In this document: positions 20,086 to 35,724 of the stretch, piece by piece
Layout: each line of letters opens with the position of its first letter
Position numbering within the stretch: the stretch's first letter is position 1
NCBI GenBank assembly: GCA_020853135.1
Contig: JADYZO010000029.1
Span: 1-59,521, forward strand
Length of the DNA stretch: 59,521 nt
DNA from: Gammaproteobacteria bacterium
Lineage (GTDB): Bacteria > Pseudomonadota > Gammaproteobacteria > Steroidobacterales > GCA-2729495
Direction of reading: 5' to 3'
Translations under genes and position numbers: made by a program
Notes under the pieces: model-generated
The model's input: the letters and a program-made list of their open reading frames with translations, nothing else
What the model was told of the DNA's origin: nothing
Database searches by the model: none

Positions 20086-21149
20086 CGGATGCGCGCCAGC
20101 GCCACCGCCGTGATGAGCACGAGCAGCACGGTGGGCAGCCAGCCCACCAGCAGCGGATCGAGGTTGTAGACCTCGGCGCTGTCGGCGAGGCCGCGACTGA
20201 TGAGGAAATAGGCCAGGCCGATGACGACGCCGATGACCATGCGGGCGCCGGCGCCGGCACGCCGCATGACGCCGAAGGCGAACACCAGCGCCAGCACGCA
20301 CATCGGCGCCACCGCAATGGAGGAGGCGATGCGCCGCCAGAACTCCACCTCGAAGTGGCGCGCGTCGAGCCCGTTGCGGCGCAGATAACGCGTGTAGCGC
20401 CACAGCGTGAGGCCATCGAGCGCCTCGGCCCTCACCACCGTGAGGCTGAGCAGCTCCGGATTGAGTCCCGTCACCTCGGCGAAGCGCCGCTCGCGGCGCA
20501 CCGTCACCCCGGCATCACCGAAGCGCGACTCGGCGTAATTGTCGAGCGTCCACTCCTTGCCTGCCCCGATGCTCGCCGAATCCGCGCGGGCCACGCTGGC
20601 CAGCCGGCCGGGCGGCCCGAGCCTGAAGAGGTACACGCCACCGAACTGGGTGGGATCACCGAGCTGGCTCAGGTTCATGATCACGTCGCCATCGCGGACC
20701 CAGGCGGATTCCGCACTCGCGAGGCCGGATGGCCCCTGCATGGCGAAGGTGCGGTACTGGCGGGCGTAGCGCTCGAGCGGCGGGGCGACGTACAGGCCCA
20801 GGGCCAGCGCCAGCAGCACGAGGCCGGCGCCGGTGACGAGCACCGCCCGTGCCAGCGCCACGGGCGAGGCGCCCGCCGCCCGCAGCGCGATGATCTCGCT
20901 GCCGCTGGCCAGCGCACCGAGCCCCATGAGGCTGCCGAGCAGGACGGCCATCGGCAGGACGGTGAAGGCGAGGTCCGGCAGCTGCAGCAGCGTGTAGACG
21001 ATGGCCTGCGGGATGCCGAAGCCGCCGCTGCCCACCCCGTCGAGCTGGCCGATGAATTCGATGAAACCACCCAGGGCAAGCAGCACGCCGAGCACCAGCG
21101 CCGTGGCCGCCAGCACCGTGCCGGCGAGATAGCCGCGCACGACGCTCAT
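20082..21149 (-). CDS. lptG: LptG, permease subunit of the LPS exporter
   Basis: With LptF and ATPase LptB it extracts lipopolysaccharide from the inner membrane and feeds it to LptC/LptA. The 355-residue YjgP/YjgQ protein has six membrane helices split three and three around a periplasmic beta-jellyroll (about 120-265). GSEIIALRAAGASP in the cytoplasmic coupling segment is typical of the family. The ATG overlaps the lptF stop (ATGA), so both are made together. Confidence 0.94.
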   Translation of the reverse strand: MSVVRGYLAGTVLAATALVLGVLLALGGFIEFIGQLDGVGSGGFGIPQAIVYTLLQLPDLAFTVLPMAVLLGSLMGLGALASGSEIIALRAAGASPVALARAVLVTGAGLVLLALALGLYVAPPLERYARQYRTFAMQGPSGLASAESAWVRDGDVIMNLSQLGDPTQFGGVYLFRLGPPGRLASVARADSASIGAGKEWTLDNYAESRFGDAGVTVRRERRFAEVTGLNPELLSLTVVRAEALDGLTLWRYTRYLRRNGLDARHFEVEFWRRIASSIAVAPMCVLALVFAFGVMRRAGAGARMVIGVVIGLAYFLISRGLADSAEVYNLDPLLVGWLPTVLLVLITAVALARIR

Positions 21150-22249
21150 GCCGGACGTACCGCGCGGCGCCGCCAGAACCGCGCCAGGCCCGACCCGTAG
21201 CGCGTCGCCAGCAGGACCAGCGCAGCGGCGATGAACAGCCCGTGCACCCACCACAGGCCCAGCAGCACCGGCACCTTGCCACGCTCGACCCACACGCGGC
21301 AGGACCCGAGCAGGTTGGAATAGCTGATGTAGATGAGCAGCCCGATCACCAGTCCGGCATAGCGACCCTGGCGCGGCGAGGAGCGCCCCAGCGGCACGGC
21401 CAGGAACGCCAGCACCAGCACCATGACCGGCACCGAGACCCGCCACTGCAGCTCGGCCAGGTCCGCGAGGCTGCCGGACTCCAGCAACGCCGCCACGCTG
21501 CGGCCCTTTGGCCCGTAGTTCACCGGCACCTGGCCCGGCAGCGAATACGGGATCCCGTGCTCGGCGAAGTCGATGATCCTGAACCGGGCGGTACCCGGCT
21601 CGCCCTCGTAGCGCCGGCCGTTGGTGAAGACCAGCATTTTCACGTCGGGATCCGCCGTGTCCTGCTGGTACGCCTCGGCGGCGACTATCACCTCGGCGAG
21701 GTTGTCCCGGCGCCGCTGCACGAACACCCGGTGCAGGTGCCCCGCGGCATCGACCTCCTCGGCATAGACCACCGCGCCGGCCTGGCCGAACTTCACGAAG
21801 CGGCCTGCCTCCATGACCTGCAGGTCGGCACGCGCGCGCGCCTCCTGGCCGATGCGGCGCACCTCGCGGATGGCGGCAGGGGACACATCCAGCGCGAGCC
21901 AGCCCACGATGGCCGCCAGCACCAGGGCAAAGGCCAGCACCGGGCGGTAGAGCCGTGCCGGACCGACGCCGCAGGCCATGAGCGCGTACATCTCGCTGTC
22001 GCGGTACAGGCGGCCCAGCGCGAGCAGGATGGCCAGGAACAGCCCCACCGGGACCAGGATGGTCAGGTACTGCACGGAGGTGAGCCCCATCACCAGCAGC
22101 AGCGCATCGCGGGGTATCTTGTTGGTCGCCGCGTCACCGAGGACCTTGGCGAACTGGTTGGTGACGAGGATGACCATGAGCACGCCGGTCACCGCCAGCC
22201 AGACCTGGACGGTCTCGCGCAGGATGTAGCGTTCAGCGATGGCTGTCAT
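21146..22249 (-). CDS. lptF: LptF, permease subunit of the LPS exporter
   Basis: Partner of LptG. The 367-residue protein starts MTAIAERYILRETVQVW, has the cytoplasmic coupling region YRDSEMYALMACGVGP, a periplasmic jellyroll (about 125-265) and C-terminal helices with LGRSSPRQGRYAGLVIGL. First gene of lptFG and divergent from pepA, the same arrangement as in E. coli. The ATG at 22249 is chosen because it restores the family N-terminus. Confidence 0.95.
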   Translation of the reverse strand: MTAIAERYILRETVQVWLAVTGVLMVILVTNQFAKVLGDAATNKIPRDALLLVMGLTSVQYLTILVPVGLFLAILLALGRLYRDSEMYALMACGVGPARLYRPVLAFALVLAAIVGWLALDVSPAAIREVRRIGQEARARADLQVMEAGRFVKFGQAGAVVYAEEVDAAGHLHRVFVQRRRDNLAEVIVAAEAYQQDTADPDVKMLVFTNGRRYEGEPGTARFRIIDFAEHGIPYSLPGQVPVNYGPKGRSVAALLESGSLADLAELQWRVSVPVMVLVLAFLAVPLGRSSPRQGRYAGLVIGLLIYISYSNLLGSCRVWVERGKVPVLLGLWWVHGLFIAAALVLLATRYGSGLARFWRRRAVRPA

Positions 22250-22439
22250 GGCCTGCCCGAACGGCGCACCCGCGCGGCTTGCGCGGCTCTCGCCATCATC
22301 CGTTAGACTACCGCGGCAGATTCGCGGGGCAATGCGCCCGTAACGGCGCCCGGCAATCATCCGGCCCATCCCACGACCCGTCAAGAAGCATCCGGGATCC
22401 GCCAGGCGCTGGCCAGAGCATCCCGGTGTGGAGAAACGC

Positions 22440-23921
22440 ATGAAATTCCAGGTCAAGACCGGCCCGGCCTCGAGACAGCGCACCGGCTGCATCCTCCTGC
22501 CCGTGTATGCGGGCGGCGCGCTGCCGGCGGCAACCCAGGACGCCGATCGCGCCGCGCGCGGCCTGCTGCGCAAGCTCATCGCCGACGGCGACTTCCGTGG
22601 TGAAACGGGCCAGACGCTGTTGCTGCCGAAGGTGCCCGGGCTCGCCTGCCCCCGGGTGCTGCTGGTCGGCCTCGGCGAGCGCAAGCGCTACGACCGCAAG
22701 GCCTGCCGCAAGGCCACCCGCAGCGCGCTGGCCGCCCTCGGCCGCATGCCGGTCGCCGCGGCGGTCTCCTTCATCGGCACCGAGCCGGCACGGGGCACCG
22801 ATGCCTACCGCCGCGCCCGCCTCACCGTGGAGTGCTGGCACGAGACCAGCTACCGATTCAACCGGCACAAGACGCGCGACATCAGGAACCCCGCACCGAA
22901 GCTGCGCAGCCTCGGCCTGGCGACCGACGGCGAGGCGGCGGTGCTCCGCCGCGGCATCCGCCACGCCGATGCCATCGGCCGGGCCATGACGCTCGCCCGC
23001 GACCTCGGCAACGAACCGCCGAACATCTGCACGCCCGACTGGCTCGCCCGGCGCGCCCGCGAACTGGCGCGCCAGCATCGCAAACTGCGCGTGCAGGTGC
23101 TCGACGAGGCGCGGATGCGCCGCCTCGGCATGGGGGCACTGCTGGCGGTGACCGCGGGCAGCCGGCAACCCGCGCGCTTCATCGTCGTGCAGTACCGCGG
23201 CGCCGCCGCCGGCAAGGCACCGGTGGTGCTGGTCGGCAAGGGCATCACCTTCGACACCGGCGGCATCTCGCTCAAACCCGGCCCGCAGATGGACGAGATG
23301 AAGTACGACATGAGCGGCGCCGGCACCGTGCTGGCGGTGATGCAGGCGGTGGCCGAGCTCGCGCTGCCCGTCAACGTGGTGGGCCTGGTGCCCAGCTGCG
23401 AGAACATGCCCGGCGGCGGCGCCACGCGGCCGGGTGACATCGTGCGCTCCATGGCGGGCCAGACCATCGAGATCCTGAACACCGACGCCGAGGGGCGCCT
23501 GATCCTCTGCGATGCGCTGGCCTACGGGGCGCGCTTCAGGCCGGCAGCCATGATCGACATCGCCACCCTGACCGGCGCCTGCGTCATCGCGCTCGGCAAG
23601 CACCGCAGCGGGCTCATGGGCAACTCCGACCCGCTGGCGGGGGCGCTGCTCGCCGCCGGCGAGGCTGTCGACGACCCGGCCTGGCGCCTGCCGCTCGATG
23701 CCGAGTACATGGAACTGCTGAAGAGCCCGTTTGCGGATGTCGCCAACATCGGCGGCCGGGACGCCGGCACCATCACCGCGGCCGCCTTCCTCTCGCGCTT
23801 CGTCGGCGACATCCCCTGGGCGCACCTGGACGTGGCGGGGACCGCCTGGAGCACCGCGCCGCAAAAGGGCAGCACGGGGCGGCCGGTCGGGCTGCTGGTG
23901 GAATACCTGCTGGGACACTAG
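22440..23921 (+). CDS. pepA: Leucyl aminopeptidase (M17)
   Basis: A dimetal cytosolic aminopeptidase; homologues also act as DNA-binding accessory factors. The 493-residue protein has VGKGITFDTGGISLKPG and the NTDAEGRL metal-binding signature, with PGGGATRPGD between. The ATG at 22440 has TGGAG six bases upstream; a GTG at 22428 is the alternative. The intergenic region to lptF (190 bp) holds a TAGACT box at 22304-22309. holC starts four bases after the stop, so pepA-holC-small protein-valS look co-transcribed. Confidence 0.96.
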   Translation: MKFQVKTGPASRQRTGCILLPVYAGGALPAATQDADRAARGLLRKLIADGDFRGETGQTLLLPKVPGLACPRVLLVGLGERKRYDRKACRKATRSALAALGRMPVAAAVSFIGTEPARGTDAYRRARLTVECWHETSYRFNRHKTRDIRNPAPKLRSLGLATDGEAAVLRRGIRHADAIGRAMTLARDLGNEPPNICTPDWLARRARELARQHRKLRVQVLDEARMRRLGMGALLAVTAGSRQPARFIVVQYRGAAAGKAPVVLVGKGITFDTGGISLKPGPQMDEMKYDMSGAGTVLAVMQAVAELALPVNVVGLVPSCENMPGGGATRPGDIVRSMAGQTIEILNTDAEGRLILCDALAYGARFRPAAMIDIATLTGACVIALGKHRSGLMGNSDPLAGALLAAGEAVDDPAWRLPLDAEYMELLKSPFADVANIGGRDAGTITAAAFLSRFVGDIPWAHLDVAGTAWSTAPQKGSTGRPVGLLVEYLLGH

Positions 23922-23924
23922 ACC

Positions 23925-24371
23925 TTGCCCGAACCCGGTCGCGTGGATTTCTACGTCCTGGCGGCGGCGGATGCCACCGCCCGGCTGCGGTTCGCCTGCC
24001 GGCTGGCGGAGAAGGCCTACCGCCTCGGGCACCGCGTGCACCTGCACGCCGGCTCGCCCGGCCAGGCGGCGCAGCTCGATGAGCTGCTCTGGACCTTCCG
24101 CCAGGGCAGCTTCGTGCCCCACGAGCCAGCCGTGGCCGGCGCCACGGCCGGCTCGCCCGTCACCATCGGCCACGGGGAGACGGACCCACCCGGGTCGGAC
24201 CTGCTGGTCAACCTGGCCGGGGAGATGCCCGGGTTCCACGTCCGGTTCCCGCGGGTGGCGGAGATCGTCGAGGACTCCGACGCCGGGCGGGCCGCGGGCC
24301 GCGAACGCTTCCGCCAGTACCGCCAGGCGGGCCGCACGATCAGCAGCCACGACATCGGAGCAGGGGAATGA
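23925..24371 (+). CDS. holC: DNA polymerase III chi subunit
   Basis: The clamp-loader subunit that contacts single-strand binding protein. The 148-residue protein has the HolC pattern VDFYVL..., LAEKAYRLGHRVHLHAGSPG, LDELLWTFRQGSFVPHEP and a C-terminal ERFRQYRQAG. It is read from a TTG four bases after pepA; a GTG at 23943 would start right at the conserved strand, so the start is uncertain. It lies between pepA and valS as in E. coli, except for one extra small gene. Confidence 0.92.
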   Translation: MPEPGRVDFYVLAAADATARLRFACRLAEKAYRLGHRVHLHAGSPGQAAQLDELLWTFRQGSFVPHEPAVAGATAGSPVTIGHGETDPPGSDLLVNLAGEMPGFHVRFPRVAEIVEDSDAGRAAGRERFRQYRQAGRTISSHDIGAGE

Positions 24372-24652
24372 CGGAGAAGAAGATTCCGGTGCTGACGGAT
24401 TTCGTGGGCACGCCGGGCGGGCCGCCCCCGGCCGCTCCACCCCTGGTGGTGACCGCCGAGGAACTCGCCGAGCTGCAGGCGCGCATCGCCGCCGAGGGCT
24501 ACGCGCTCATGGAGCGCCTCCTGCATGAATCACTGCGCGAGATGGAAGCCAACCTGTTCGCCGACGTCATCGGCCGGCTGCGCACCGAGCTGCCCAGCCT
24601 GGTCGACGACCTGCTGCAGGAACACTTTGGCCCCGGGACGGGGCATCGCTGA
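24368..24652 (+). CDS. Small conserved-type protein between holC and valS
   Basis: A 94-residue cytoplasmic protein beginning [13 protein letters not shown], with a Pro-rich linker (17-27) and a long amphipathic helix (about 30-88) rich in Leu/Glu/Arg. The opening resembles small proteins grouped as DUF2486 in other proteobacteria, but this is a recollection of pattern only. It overlaps the holC stop by ATGA and ends 14 bases before valS, so it is translated with both. No function can be assigned; position suggests a link to HolC or the replisome. Confidence 0.72.
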   Translation: MTEKKIPVLTDFVGTPGGPPPAAPPLVVTAEELAELQARIAAEGYALMERLLHESLREMEANLFADVIGRLRTELPSLVDDLLQEHFGPGTGHR

Positions 24653-24666
24653 GGGGATCACGCCGC

Positions 24667-27462
24667 GTGAGCATGGACAAGACCTACCACCCGGCCGCCA
24701 TCGAGCGGCGCCTGTACGAGGAATGGGAGCAGCGCGGCTGGTTCGCGCCAGCGGGTGCCGGGGCGCCCTACTGCATCATGATCCCGCCGCCCAACGTCAC
24801 CGGCACGCTGCACATGGGCCACGCCTTCCAGCACACGCTGATGGACGCACTCACCCGCTACCACCGCATGCGGGGCTGCCGGACGCTGTGGCAACCGGGC
24901 ACCGACCACGCGGGCATCGCCACGCAGATGGTGGTCGAGCGCCAGCTCAATGCCCAGGGCCAGCAGCGCAGCACCATCGGGCGCGAGGCCTTCGTGGCGC
25001 GGGTCTGGGAATGGAAGGAGCAGTCCGGCGGCACGATCTGCCGGCAGATGCGCCGTCTCGGCGATTCGGTGGACTGGTCGCGTGACCGCTTCACGATGGA
25101 CGAGGGCCTCTCGGCGGCGGTCACCGAGGTCTTCGTCGCGCTGTACGAGGAAGGGCTGATCTACCGCGGCAAGCGGCTGGTGAACTGGGACCCGGTGCTG
25201 CACACCGCCCTTTCCGACCTCGAGGTGATCGCCGAGCCCGAGCAGGGCCAGCTCTGGCACTTCCGCTACCCGCTGGCCGATGGCTCCGGGCACCTGGTCG
25301 TGGCCACGACACGCCCGGAGACGATGCTCGGCGACACCGCGGTGGCGGTGCACCCCACGGACGAGCGCTACCGCCACCTGGTGGGCAGGCAGGTCCGCCT
25401 GCCAGTCACCGGGCGGCTGGTGCCCGTCATCGCCGACGAGTACGTGGACCCGGCCTTCGGCTCGGGCTGCGTGAAGATCACCCCCGGGCACGATTTCAAC
25501 GACTACGAGATCGGCCGCCGCCACGGCCTGCCACTGATCAACGTGCTCGACCGCGATGCGCGCATCAGCGCCGGAGACTGCGCGGGCGAGGCACTCCCCG
25601 CCGGCGGGATCCCCGTGGAACTGGTTGGGCTCGACCGCTTCGCGGCGCGCCAGCGTGTGGTGGCGCTCCTGGAGGAGGCGGGCCTGCTGGAGAAGATCGA
25701 GCCGCACAGCCTGCCGGTGCCGCGCGGCGACCGCAGCAACGCGGTGCTCGAGCCCTGGCTCACCGACCAGTGGTACGTGAAGATCGCCCCGCTCGCCGCA
25801 CCCGCCATCCGGGCGGTCGAGGACGGCAGGATCCGCTTCGTGCCCGAGAACTGGGCGAAGACCTACTTCCAGTGGATGCACAACATCCAGGACTGGTGCA
25901 TCAGCCGCCAGCTCTGGTGGGGCCACCGCATCCCGGCCTGGTACGACGCGGCAGGCGCCGTCCACGTCGGACGCAGCGAGGCGGCGGTGCGCGCTGCCCA
26001 CGGGCTGGGCCCCGACGTCGTGCTGCGCCAGGACGAGGACGTGCTCGACACCTGGTTCTCCTCCGCGCTCTGGCCCTTCTCGACACTGGGCTGGCCGCAC
26101 AAGACGCCGGAGCTGGGGGTCTTCTACCCGACCAGCGTGCTGGTCACCGGCTTCGACATCATCTTCTTCTGGGTGGCCCGCATGATCATGATGGGCCTGA
26201 AATTCACCGGCGAGGTGCCGTTCCGCGAGGTCTACATCACCGGCCTCATCCGCGACGAGCACGGCGAGAAGATGTCGAAGTCCAAGGGCAACATCCTCGA
26301 CCCGCTGGACCTCATCGACGGCGTGGACCTCGAGACGCTGGTTGCCAAGCGCACCAGCGGGCTGATGCAGCCGCAGCTCAGGCCGCAGATCGAGAAGGCC
26401 ACGCGCCGGCAGTTCCCCGACGGCATCCCCGAGTTCGGCACCGACGCACTGCGCTTCACCTTCGCCGCACTGGCCAGCACCGGACGCGACATCCGCTTCG
26501 ACCTCAACCGCATCGAGGGCTACCGCAACTTCTGCAACAAGCTCTGGAACGCTACCCGCTACGTGCTGATGAACGTCGAGGGACAGGAACTCGCTCCTGC
26601 CGGCACGCTGCCCACCGCCCTCCCCGACCGCTGGATCCGCTCGCGCCTCGGCAAGGCGGTGGCCGGCGTGCACGAGCAGCTGGCGCTCTACCGCTTCGAC
26701 CTCGCCGCCCGCGCGCTCTACGAGTTCACCTGGAACGAGTACTGCGACTGGTACCTGGAGCTGACCAAGCCGCTGCTCCAGGGCGCGGACACCGCGCCGC
26801 AGGCACGCGCGGCCACGCGGCGCGCACTGGTCGAGGTGCTGGAAGCGCTGCTGCGCGCACTGCACCCGCTGATGCCCTTCATCACCGAGGAGCTCTGGCG
26901 CAAGGTGGCCGGAGTGGCCGGTACCAGCGGCGATACCGTGATGCTCCAGCCCTACCCCGCGGCGGAAGCCTTCCCGGCGGACGAGGCCGCCGAGGCCGAA
27001 CTCGCCTGGGTGCAGGGCTTCGTGCTCGGCATCCGGCAGATCCGCGGCGAGATGAACATCGCCCCGGGCCGGCCGCTGCCGGTGCTGCTCCAGGATGCCG
27101 GTGCCGGCGACCGGCACCGTGCCGGCACGCAGCTGCACTTCCTGCGCCAGCTGGCCCGGCTGGAATCCATCCGCGTGCTCGAGGCCGGCGAGGACGCCCC
27201 GGCCTGCGCCACGGCGCTGCTCGGCGGCATGAAGATCCTGGTGCCCATGGCGGGCCTGATCGATCTCGATGCCGAACGCGAGCGGCTCACCAGGGCCCTG
27301 GCGAAGGCCGAGGCCGAGCGCACACGCGTGGAGGCGAAACTCGCCAACCGCCAGTTCGCCGACAACGCCCCGCCGGCCGTGGTGGCCAGGGAGCAGGAGC
27401 GGCTGCGCGCCATCGGGCAGGAAATCAGCCAGCTCGGCGGGCAGCTGGCGCGGCTCGGCTGA
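24667..27462 (+). CDS. valS: Valyl-tRNA synthetase
   Basis: A class I synthetase that charges tRNA-Val and edits threonine. Of 931 residues, the HIGH-type motif HMGH is at 49-52 ([12 protein letters not shown]) and KMSKS at 535-539. The CP1 editing domain lies between, with [18 protein letters not shown] tRNA-binding anticodon domain with [16 protein letters not shown] and a C-terminal coiled coil (about 855-930) complete the usual ValS layout. The GTG at 24667 is preferred because GAGGGG sits eight bases upstream; the ATG two codons on is spaced too far. Confidence 0.97.
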   Translation: MSMDKTYHPAAIERRLYEEWEQRGWFAPAGAGAPYCIMIPPPNVTGTLHMGHAFQHTLMDALTRYHRMRGCRTLWQPGTDHAGIATQMVVERQLNAQGQQRSTIGREAFVARVWEWKEQSGGTICRQMRRLGDSVDWSRDRFTMDEGLSAAVTEVFVALYEEGLIYRGKRLVNWDPVLHTALSDLEVIAEPEQGQLWHFRYPLADGSGHLVVATTRPETMLGDTAVAVHPTDERYRHLVGRQVRLPVTGRLVPVIADEYVDPAFGSGCVKITPGHDFNDYEIGRRHGLPLINVLDRDARISAGDCAGEALPAGGIPVELVGLDRFAARQRVVALLEEAGLLEKIEPHSLPVPRGDRSNAVLEPWLTDQWYVKIAPLAAPAIRAVEDGRIRFVPENWAKTYFQWMHNIQDWCISRQLWWGHRIPAWYDAAGAVHVGRSEAAVRAAHGLGPDVVLRQDEDVLDTWFSSALWPFSTLGWPHKTPELGVFYPTSVLVTGFDIIFFWVARMIMMGLKFTGEVPFREVYITGLIRDEHGEKMSKSKGNILDPLDLIDGVDLETLVAKRTSGLMQPQLRPQIEKATRRQFPDGIPEFGTDALRFTFAALASTGRDIRFDLNRIEGYRNFCNKLWNATRYVLMNVEGQELAPAGTLPTALPDRWIRSRLGKAVAGVHEQLALYRFDLAARALYEFTWNEYCDWYLELTKPLLQGADTAPQARAATRRALVEVLEALLRALHPLMPFITEELWRKVAGVAGTSGDTVMLQPYPAAEAFPADEAAEAELAWVQGFVLGIRQIRGEMNIAPGRPLPVLLQDAGAGDRHRAGTQLHFLRQLARLESIRVLEAGEDAPACATALLGGMKILVPMAGLIDLDAERERLTRALAKAEAERTRVEAKLANRQFADNAPPAVVAREQERLRAIGQEISQLGGQLARLG

Positions 27463-27618
27463 GCCCGGACCCCACCCACCCCCGCACCCGGGTTGCCGCA
27501 CCCGGCGCAGAACAGCCGGCCTCGCCGGCAGGACTGTTCGCCGGCGCGCCGGCGCCGTAAACTGCCGGGTCGCCGGGCGGCAATCCCCGCACCCAGTAAG
27601 CCCGGCTGAAGGCTCCCG

Positions 27619-32244
<4,626 letters not shown>

Positions 32245-32246
32245 AC

Positions 32247-33731
32247 ATGGGCAAGCCAACCGGATTCATGGAATACCTGCGCGAGCTGCCGGTCGATCGC
32301 AGCCCGCAGGAGCGCGTCCACGACTGGGCCGAGTTCCACCTCCCGCTGGAGGAGAAGCGCCTGCGCCAGCAGGGCGCGCGCTGCATGGACTGCGGCGTGC
32401 CGTTCTGCCAGACCGGGCGCATCATCAATGGCGGCGCCGCCGGCTGCCCGGTCAACAACCTCATCCCCGAGTGGAACGACCTGGTCTACCGTGGCCTGTG
32501 GCGCGAGGCGCTCGAGCGCCTCCACCGCACCAACAACTTCCCGGAGTTCACCGGCCGCGTCTGCCCGGCGCCCTGCGAGGGTTCCTGCGTGCTCGGCATC
32601 AGCTCCCCGCCGGTGACCATCAAGAACATCGAGGAGACCATCAGCGAGCGCGGCTGGGAGGAAGGCTGGGTGTTCCCCGAGCCCCCGGCGGTACGCACGG
32701 GCAGGAAGGTGGTGGTCATCGGCTCCGGCCCGGCCGGCCTCGCCGCGGCAGCCCAGCTCAACAGGGCCGGGCACCAGGTGACCGTGCTCGAGCGCGGGGA
32801 CCGGCCCGGCGGACTGCTGATGTATGGCATCCCCAACATGAAGCTCGACAAGCGCGAGGTCGTGGAGCGGCGGGTGCGCCTGATGGAAGCCGAGGGCGTG
32901 AAGTTCATCTGCAACGCCGAGGTGGGCGAGAACGTCGAGGCCATGCTCCTGCTGAAGGACTTCGACGCGACGGTGATCTGCACCGGGGCGACGCGGCCCC
33001 GCGACCTCGCGGTGGAAGGCCGCGCGCTGCGGGGCGTGCACTTCGCCATGGACTACCTCACCGCCAGCACGCAGGCGCTGCTGGCCGGCGCCCCCGATGC
33101 CACGCCCATCCATGCCCGCGGCCGCGACGTCATCGTCCTCGGCGGCGGCGACACCGGCACGGACTGCGTCGGCACCGCGATGCGCCAGGGTTGCCGCACG
33201 CTGCGCCAGCTGGAGATCATGCCGCAGCCGCCAGCCGAACGCGCGGCGGACAATCCCTGGCCCGAGTGGCCGCGGGTGCAGCGCCTGGATTACGGCCAGG
33301 AAGAGGCGGCAGCCCGCTTCGGCACCGATCCGCGCGGCTACCTCACGACGGTCAAGCGCCTGGTGGGCGATGCCGGCGGTGCGGTCAGCGAAGTCGTGAC
33401 GGTGGAGGTCGCCTGGGAACGCAACGGGCAGGGGCAGCTGGTGGCGCGCGAGAAGCCCGGCAGCGAACAGGCGCACCCGGCCCAGCTGGTGCTGCTCGCC
33501 CTGGGCTTCCTCGGCCCCGAACAGCCGCTGCTGCGCGAGATGGGGGTCGAGGTGGATGCGCGCACGAACGTCCGGGCCGGGTACGGCCAGTACGCCACCA
33601 ACGTGAAGGGCGTATTCGCTGCCGGCGACTGCCGGCGCGGGCAGAGCCTGGTGGTCTGGGCCATCAACGAAGGCCGCGGCGTCGCCCGCGAGGTGGACCG
33701 CTTCCTCATGGGCAGCACGGACCTGCCCTGA
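32247..33731 (+). CDS. gltD: Glutamate synthase (NADPH), small subunit
   Basis: Feeds electrons from NADPH to GltB. The 494-residue protein has N-terminal [4Fe-4S] cysteines ([10 protein letters not shown] and [12 protein letters not shown]), an FAD site [15 protein letters not shown], the NADPH site [11 protein letters not shown] and the C-terminal FAD-closing [19 protein letters not shown]. Length and motifs are normal. It starts two bases after the gltB stop, a typical gltBD operon. The MoxR gene follows eight bases after the stop, so read-through into that cluster is likely. Confidence 0.97.
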   Translation: MGKPTGFMEYLRELPVDRSPQERVHDWAEFHLPLEEKRLRQQGARCMDCGVPFCQTGRIINGGAAGCPVNNLIPEWNDLVYRGLWREALERLHRTNNFPEFTGRVCPAPCEGSCVLGISSPPVTIKNIEETISERGWEEGWVFPEPPAVRTGRKVVVIGSGPAGLAAAAQLNRAGHQVTVLERGDRPGGLLMYGIPNMKLDKREVVERRVRLMEAEGVKFICNAEVGENVEAMLLLKDFDATVICTGATRPRDLAVEGRALRGVHFAMDYLTASTQALLAGAPDATPIHARGRDVIVLGGGDTGTDCVGTAMRQGCRTLRQLEIMPQPPAERAADNPWPEWPRVQRLDYGQEEAAARFGTDPRGYLTTVKRLVGDAGGAVSEVVTVEVAWERNGQGQLVAREKPGSEQAHPAQLVLLALGFLGPEQPLLREMGVEVDARTNVRAGYGQYATNVKGVFAAGDCRRGQSLVVWAINEGRGVAREVDRFLMGSTDLP

Positions 33732-33739
33732 CCCCCGGC

Positions 33740-34702
33740 ATGACGGACGGACCGGCGAGGGCAACGGCCACCACGCGACAGGACCGGGCACGCGCCCTGG
33801 CCGGGCAGGCCATCGGCGAGGTGGGACGTGTCATCCTCGGCAAGCAGGAGGAGATCCGCCTCGCCATCGCCTGCCTGCTGGCGCACGGCCATCTGCTCAT
33901 CGAGGACGTGCCCGGCGTCGGCAAGACGCTCCTCGCCCGCAGCCTCGCTGCCGTCCTCGGCCTGAGCTTCCGGCGCATCCAGTTCACCAGCGACCTGCTG
34001 CCCGCCGACATCATCGGCGCGCAGGTCTTCGACCGCGGCAGCGGACGCTTTGCGTTCCAGCCCGGCCCGCTGTTCGCCCAGGTGGTGCTGGCCGACGAGA
34101 TCAACCGTGCGCCACCCAAGGCCCAGAGCGCGCTGCTGGAGGCGATGGAGGAGCAGCAGGTGAGCGTCGATGGCGTCAGCCACGCCCTGCCGGCCCCGTT
34201 CTTCGTCATTGCCACCCAGAACCCGCTCCGGCAGGTGGGCACCTTCGCGCTGCCGGAAAGCCAGCTCGACCGCTTCCTGATGCGCATCGGGCTCGGCTAT
34301 CCGGCCGAGGCGCTGGAGCGCAAGCTGCTGCGGGGCGATGACCGCCGCCACCTGCTCGCGGACCTCAAGCCGCTGATGGGGTCCGCCGAACTGGCCGAAC
34401 TGCATGCCGCGGCCCGCGCGGTGCAGGTCACCGACGCGGTGCTCGACTACGTGCAGGCGCTGGTCCGCTACACACGCGAATCGCCGCGGCTTGAACTCGG
34501 CCTGTCCCCGCGCGCGGCAACGGACCTGGTGGCGGCGGCCCGCGGCTGGGCGATGATGGGCGGCCATGGCGGGGTGTACCCGGAGGACGTCCAGGCGGTA
34601 TTCGCCGCTGTCGCCGGGCACCGGCTGCACTGGCGCGACACGGCCGTGCCCGGGGACCGCGACCCGGCCGCAAGCGTGCTCGACGAGGTCGCCATCCCGT
34701 GA
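33740..34702 (+). CDS. MoxR-family AAA+ ATPase
   Basis: A chaperone-like AAA+ ATPase. The 320-residue protein has Walker [10 protein letters not shown] at 55-63, Walker [10 protein letters not shown] at 115-123, the MoxR-typical [10 protein letters not shown], sensor ATQNP and LPESQLDRF, and a C-terminal lid. MoxR proteins usually work with DUF58/vWA proteins in assembling or maturing envelope or metalloproteins (family knowledge). Here it precedes DUF58 and transglutaminase genes; the gap to gltD is eight bases. Confidence 0.93.
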   Translation: MTDGPARATATTRQDRARALAGQAIGEVGRVILGKQEEIRLAIACLLAHGHLLIEDVPGVGKTLLARSLAAVLGLSFRRIQFTSDLLPADIIGAQVFDRGSGRFAFQPGPLFAQVVLADEINRAPPKAQSALLEAMEEQQVSVDGVSHALPAPFFVIATQNPLRQVGTFALPESQLDRFLMRIGLGYPAEALERKLLRGDDRRHLLADLKPLMGSAELAELHAAARAVQVTDAVLDYVQALVRYTRESPRLELGLSPRAATDLVAAARGWAMMGGHGGVYPEDVQAVFAAVAGHRLHWRDTAVPGDRDPAASVLDEVAIP

Positions 34703-34737
34703 ACCCTCCGGGCTGACACGGCCTGGCCGCCCACGCC

Positions 34738-35724
34738 ATGCACCCGGCCTGGCGCACCATCCGTGACCGCCTCGGCGCGCGTGCGCAGCGCTGGGCGCTG
34801 CGCCGGCAGGGCCGGGCCGCGACGCGGCTGCAGCTGGCCTCGCGGCGCATCTACATCCTCCCCACCCTGCCCGGCCTGCTGTATGCCGCGCTGCTGGCGA
34901 CGATGCTGGCCGGCGCGATGAACTACAACAACAACCTGGCCTTCGCCCTGGCCTTCCTGCTCGCCGGGTTCGGCATCGCCGGCACCTACCACTGCCACGG
35001 CATCCTCGCCGGCCTGCACCTGCACTGCCTGGGCGCCGAGCCGGTATTCGCCGGGGACACGCTGCAGGTGCGCTTCTCGCTGGGCGACGATGCCGGGGTG
35101 GCGCGCGAGGAGGTCTTCCTCGACTGGGCCGGCGGCGGGGCGGTGCCAGGCGGCGTGGCGGCCCACGCGACGCGCACGGTACGCGTGCCGCTGCCGACGC
35201 AGCGCCGGGGCCTGCTCGCCCTGCCCGCGCTGCGGCTGCAGACCCGCGCCCCGCTGGGCCTGCTGCGGGCCTGGACCTGGGTGCACATGGAACCACGGGC
35301 ACTGGTCTACCCGCGCCCGGCGGCCCGCGCCCCGGGCACCCCCCACCTGCCCGACGCCGAGCCAGGCAGCCGCCTGCACGGTCCTGGCGATGACGACTTT
35401 GCCGGCCTGCGCGCCTACCGGCCGGGCGACCCGCCGCGGCGGATCGCCTGGCGCCATTACGCGCGCAGGGGTGAATTCGCCGTGCGGGACTACCGCGGCG
35501 GCGATGCCGGGGAGCGCATCTGGTTCGACTGGGACGCCACCGCGGGCGATGCCGACACCCGCGCCGCGCGCCTCGCGCGCCTGGTACTCGATGCCGGTGC
35601 CGGCCAGGCCGCCTGGGGCCTGCGCCTGCCCGGTCTGAGCCTCGGTCCCGCCCGCGGCCACGCCCACCTGCACCGCTGCCTGGCGAGCCTCGCCATGGCC
35701 GCCACGCCGGCGGAGCCAGGCTGA
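34738..35724 (+). CDS. DUF58 membrane protein
   Basis: A 328-residue protein with two membrane helices (about 42-60 and 65-84), a beta-rich region, and the DUF58 core [23 protein letters not shown] followed by [17 protein letters not shown] (about 217-265). The core resembles part of a von Willebrand A fold. Proteins of this type partner with MoxR ATPases. The start is an ATG 35 bases after the MoxR stop; its stop overlaps the next ATG by one base (TGATG). Confidence 0.9.
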   Translation: MHPAWRTIRDRLGARAQRWALRRQGRAATRLQLASRRIYILPTLPGLLYAALLATMLAGAMNYNNNLAFALAFLLAGFGIAGTYHCHGILAGLHLHCLGAEPVFAGDTLQVRFSLGDDAGVAREEVFLDWAGGGAVPGGVAAHATRTVRVPLPTQRRGLLALPALRLQTRAPLGLLRAWTWVHMEPRALVYPRPAARAPGTPHLPDAEPGSRLHGPGDDDFAGLRAYRPGDPPRRIAWRHYARRGEFAVRDYRGGDAGERIWFDWDATAGDADTRAARLARLVLDAGAGQAAWGLRLPGLSLGPARGHAHLHRCLASLAMAATPAEPG

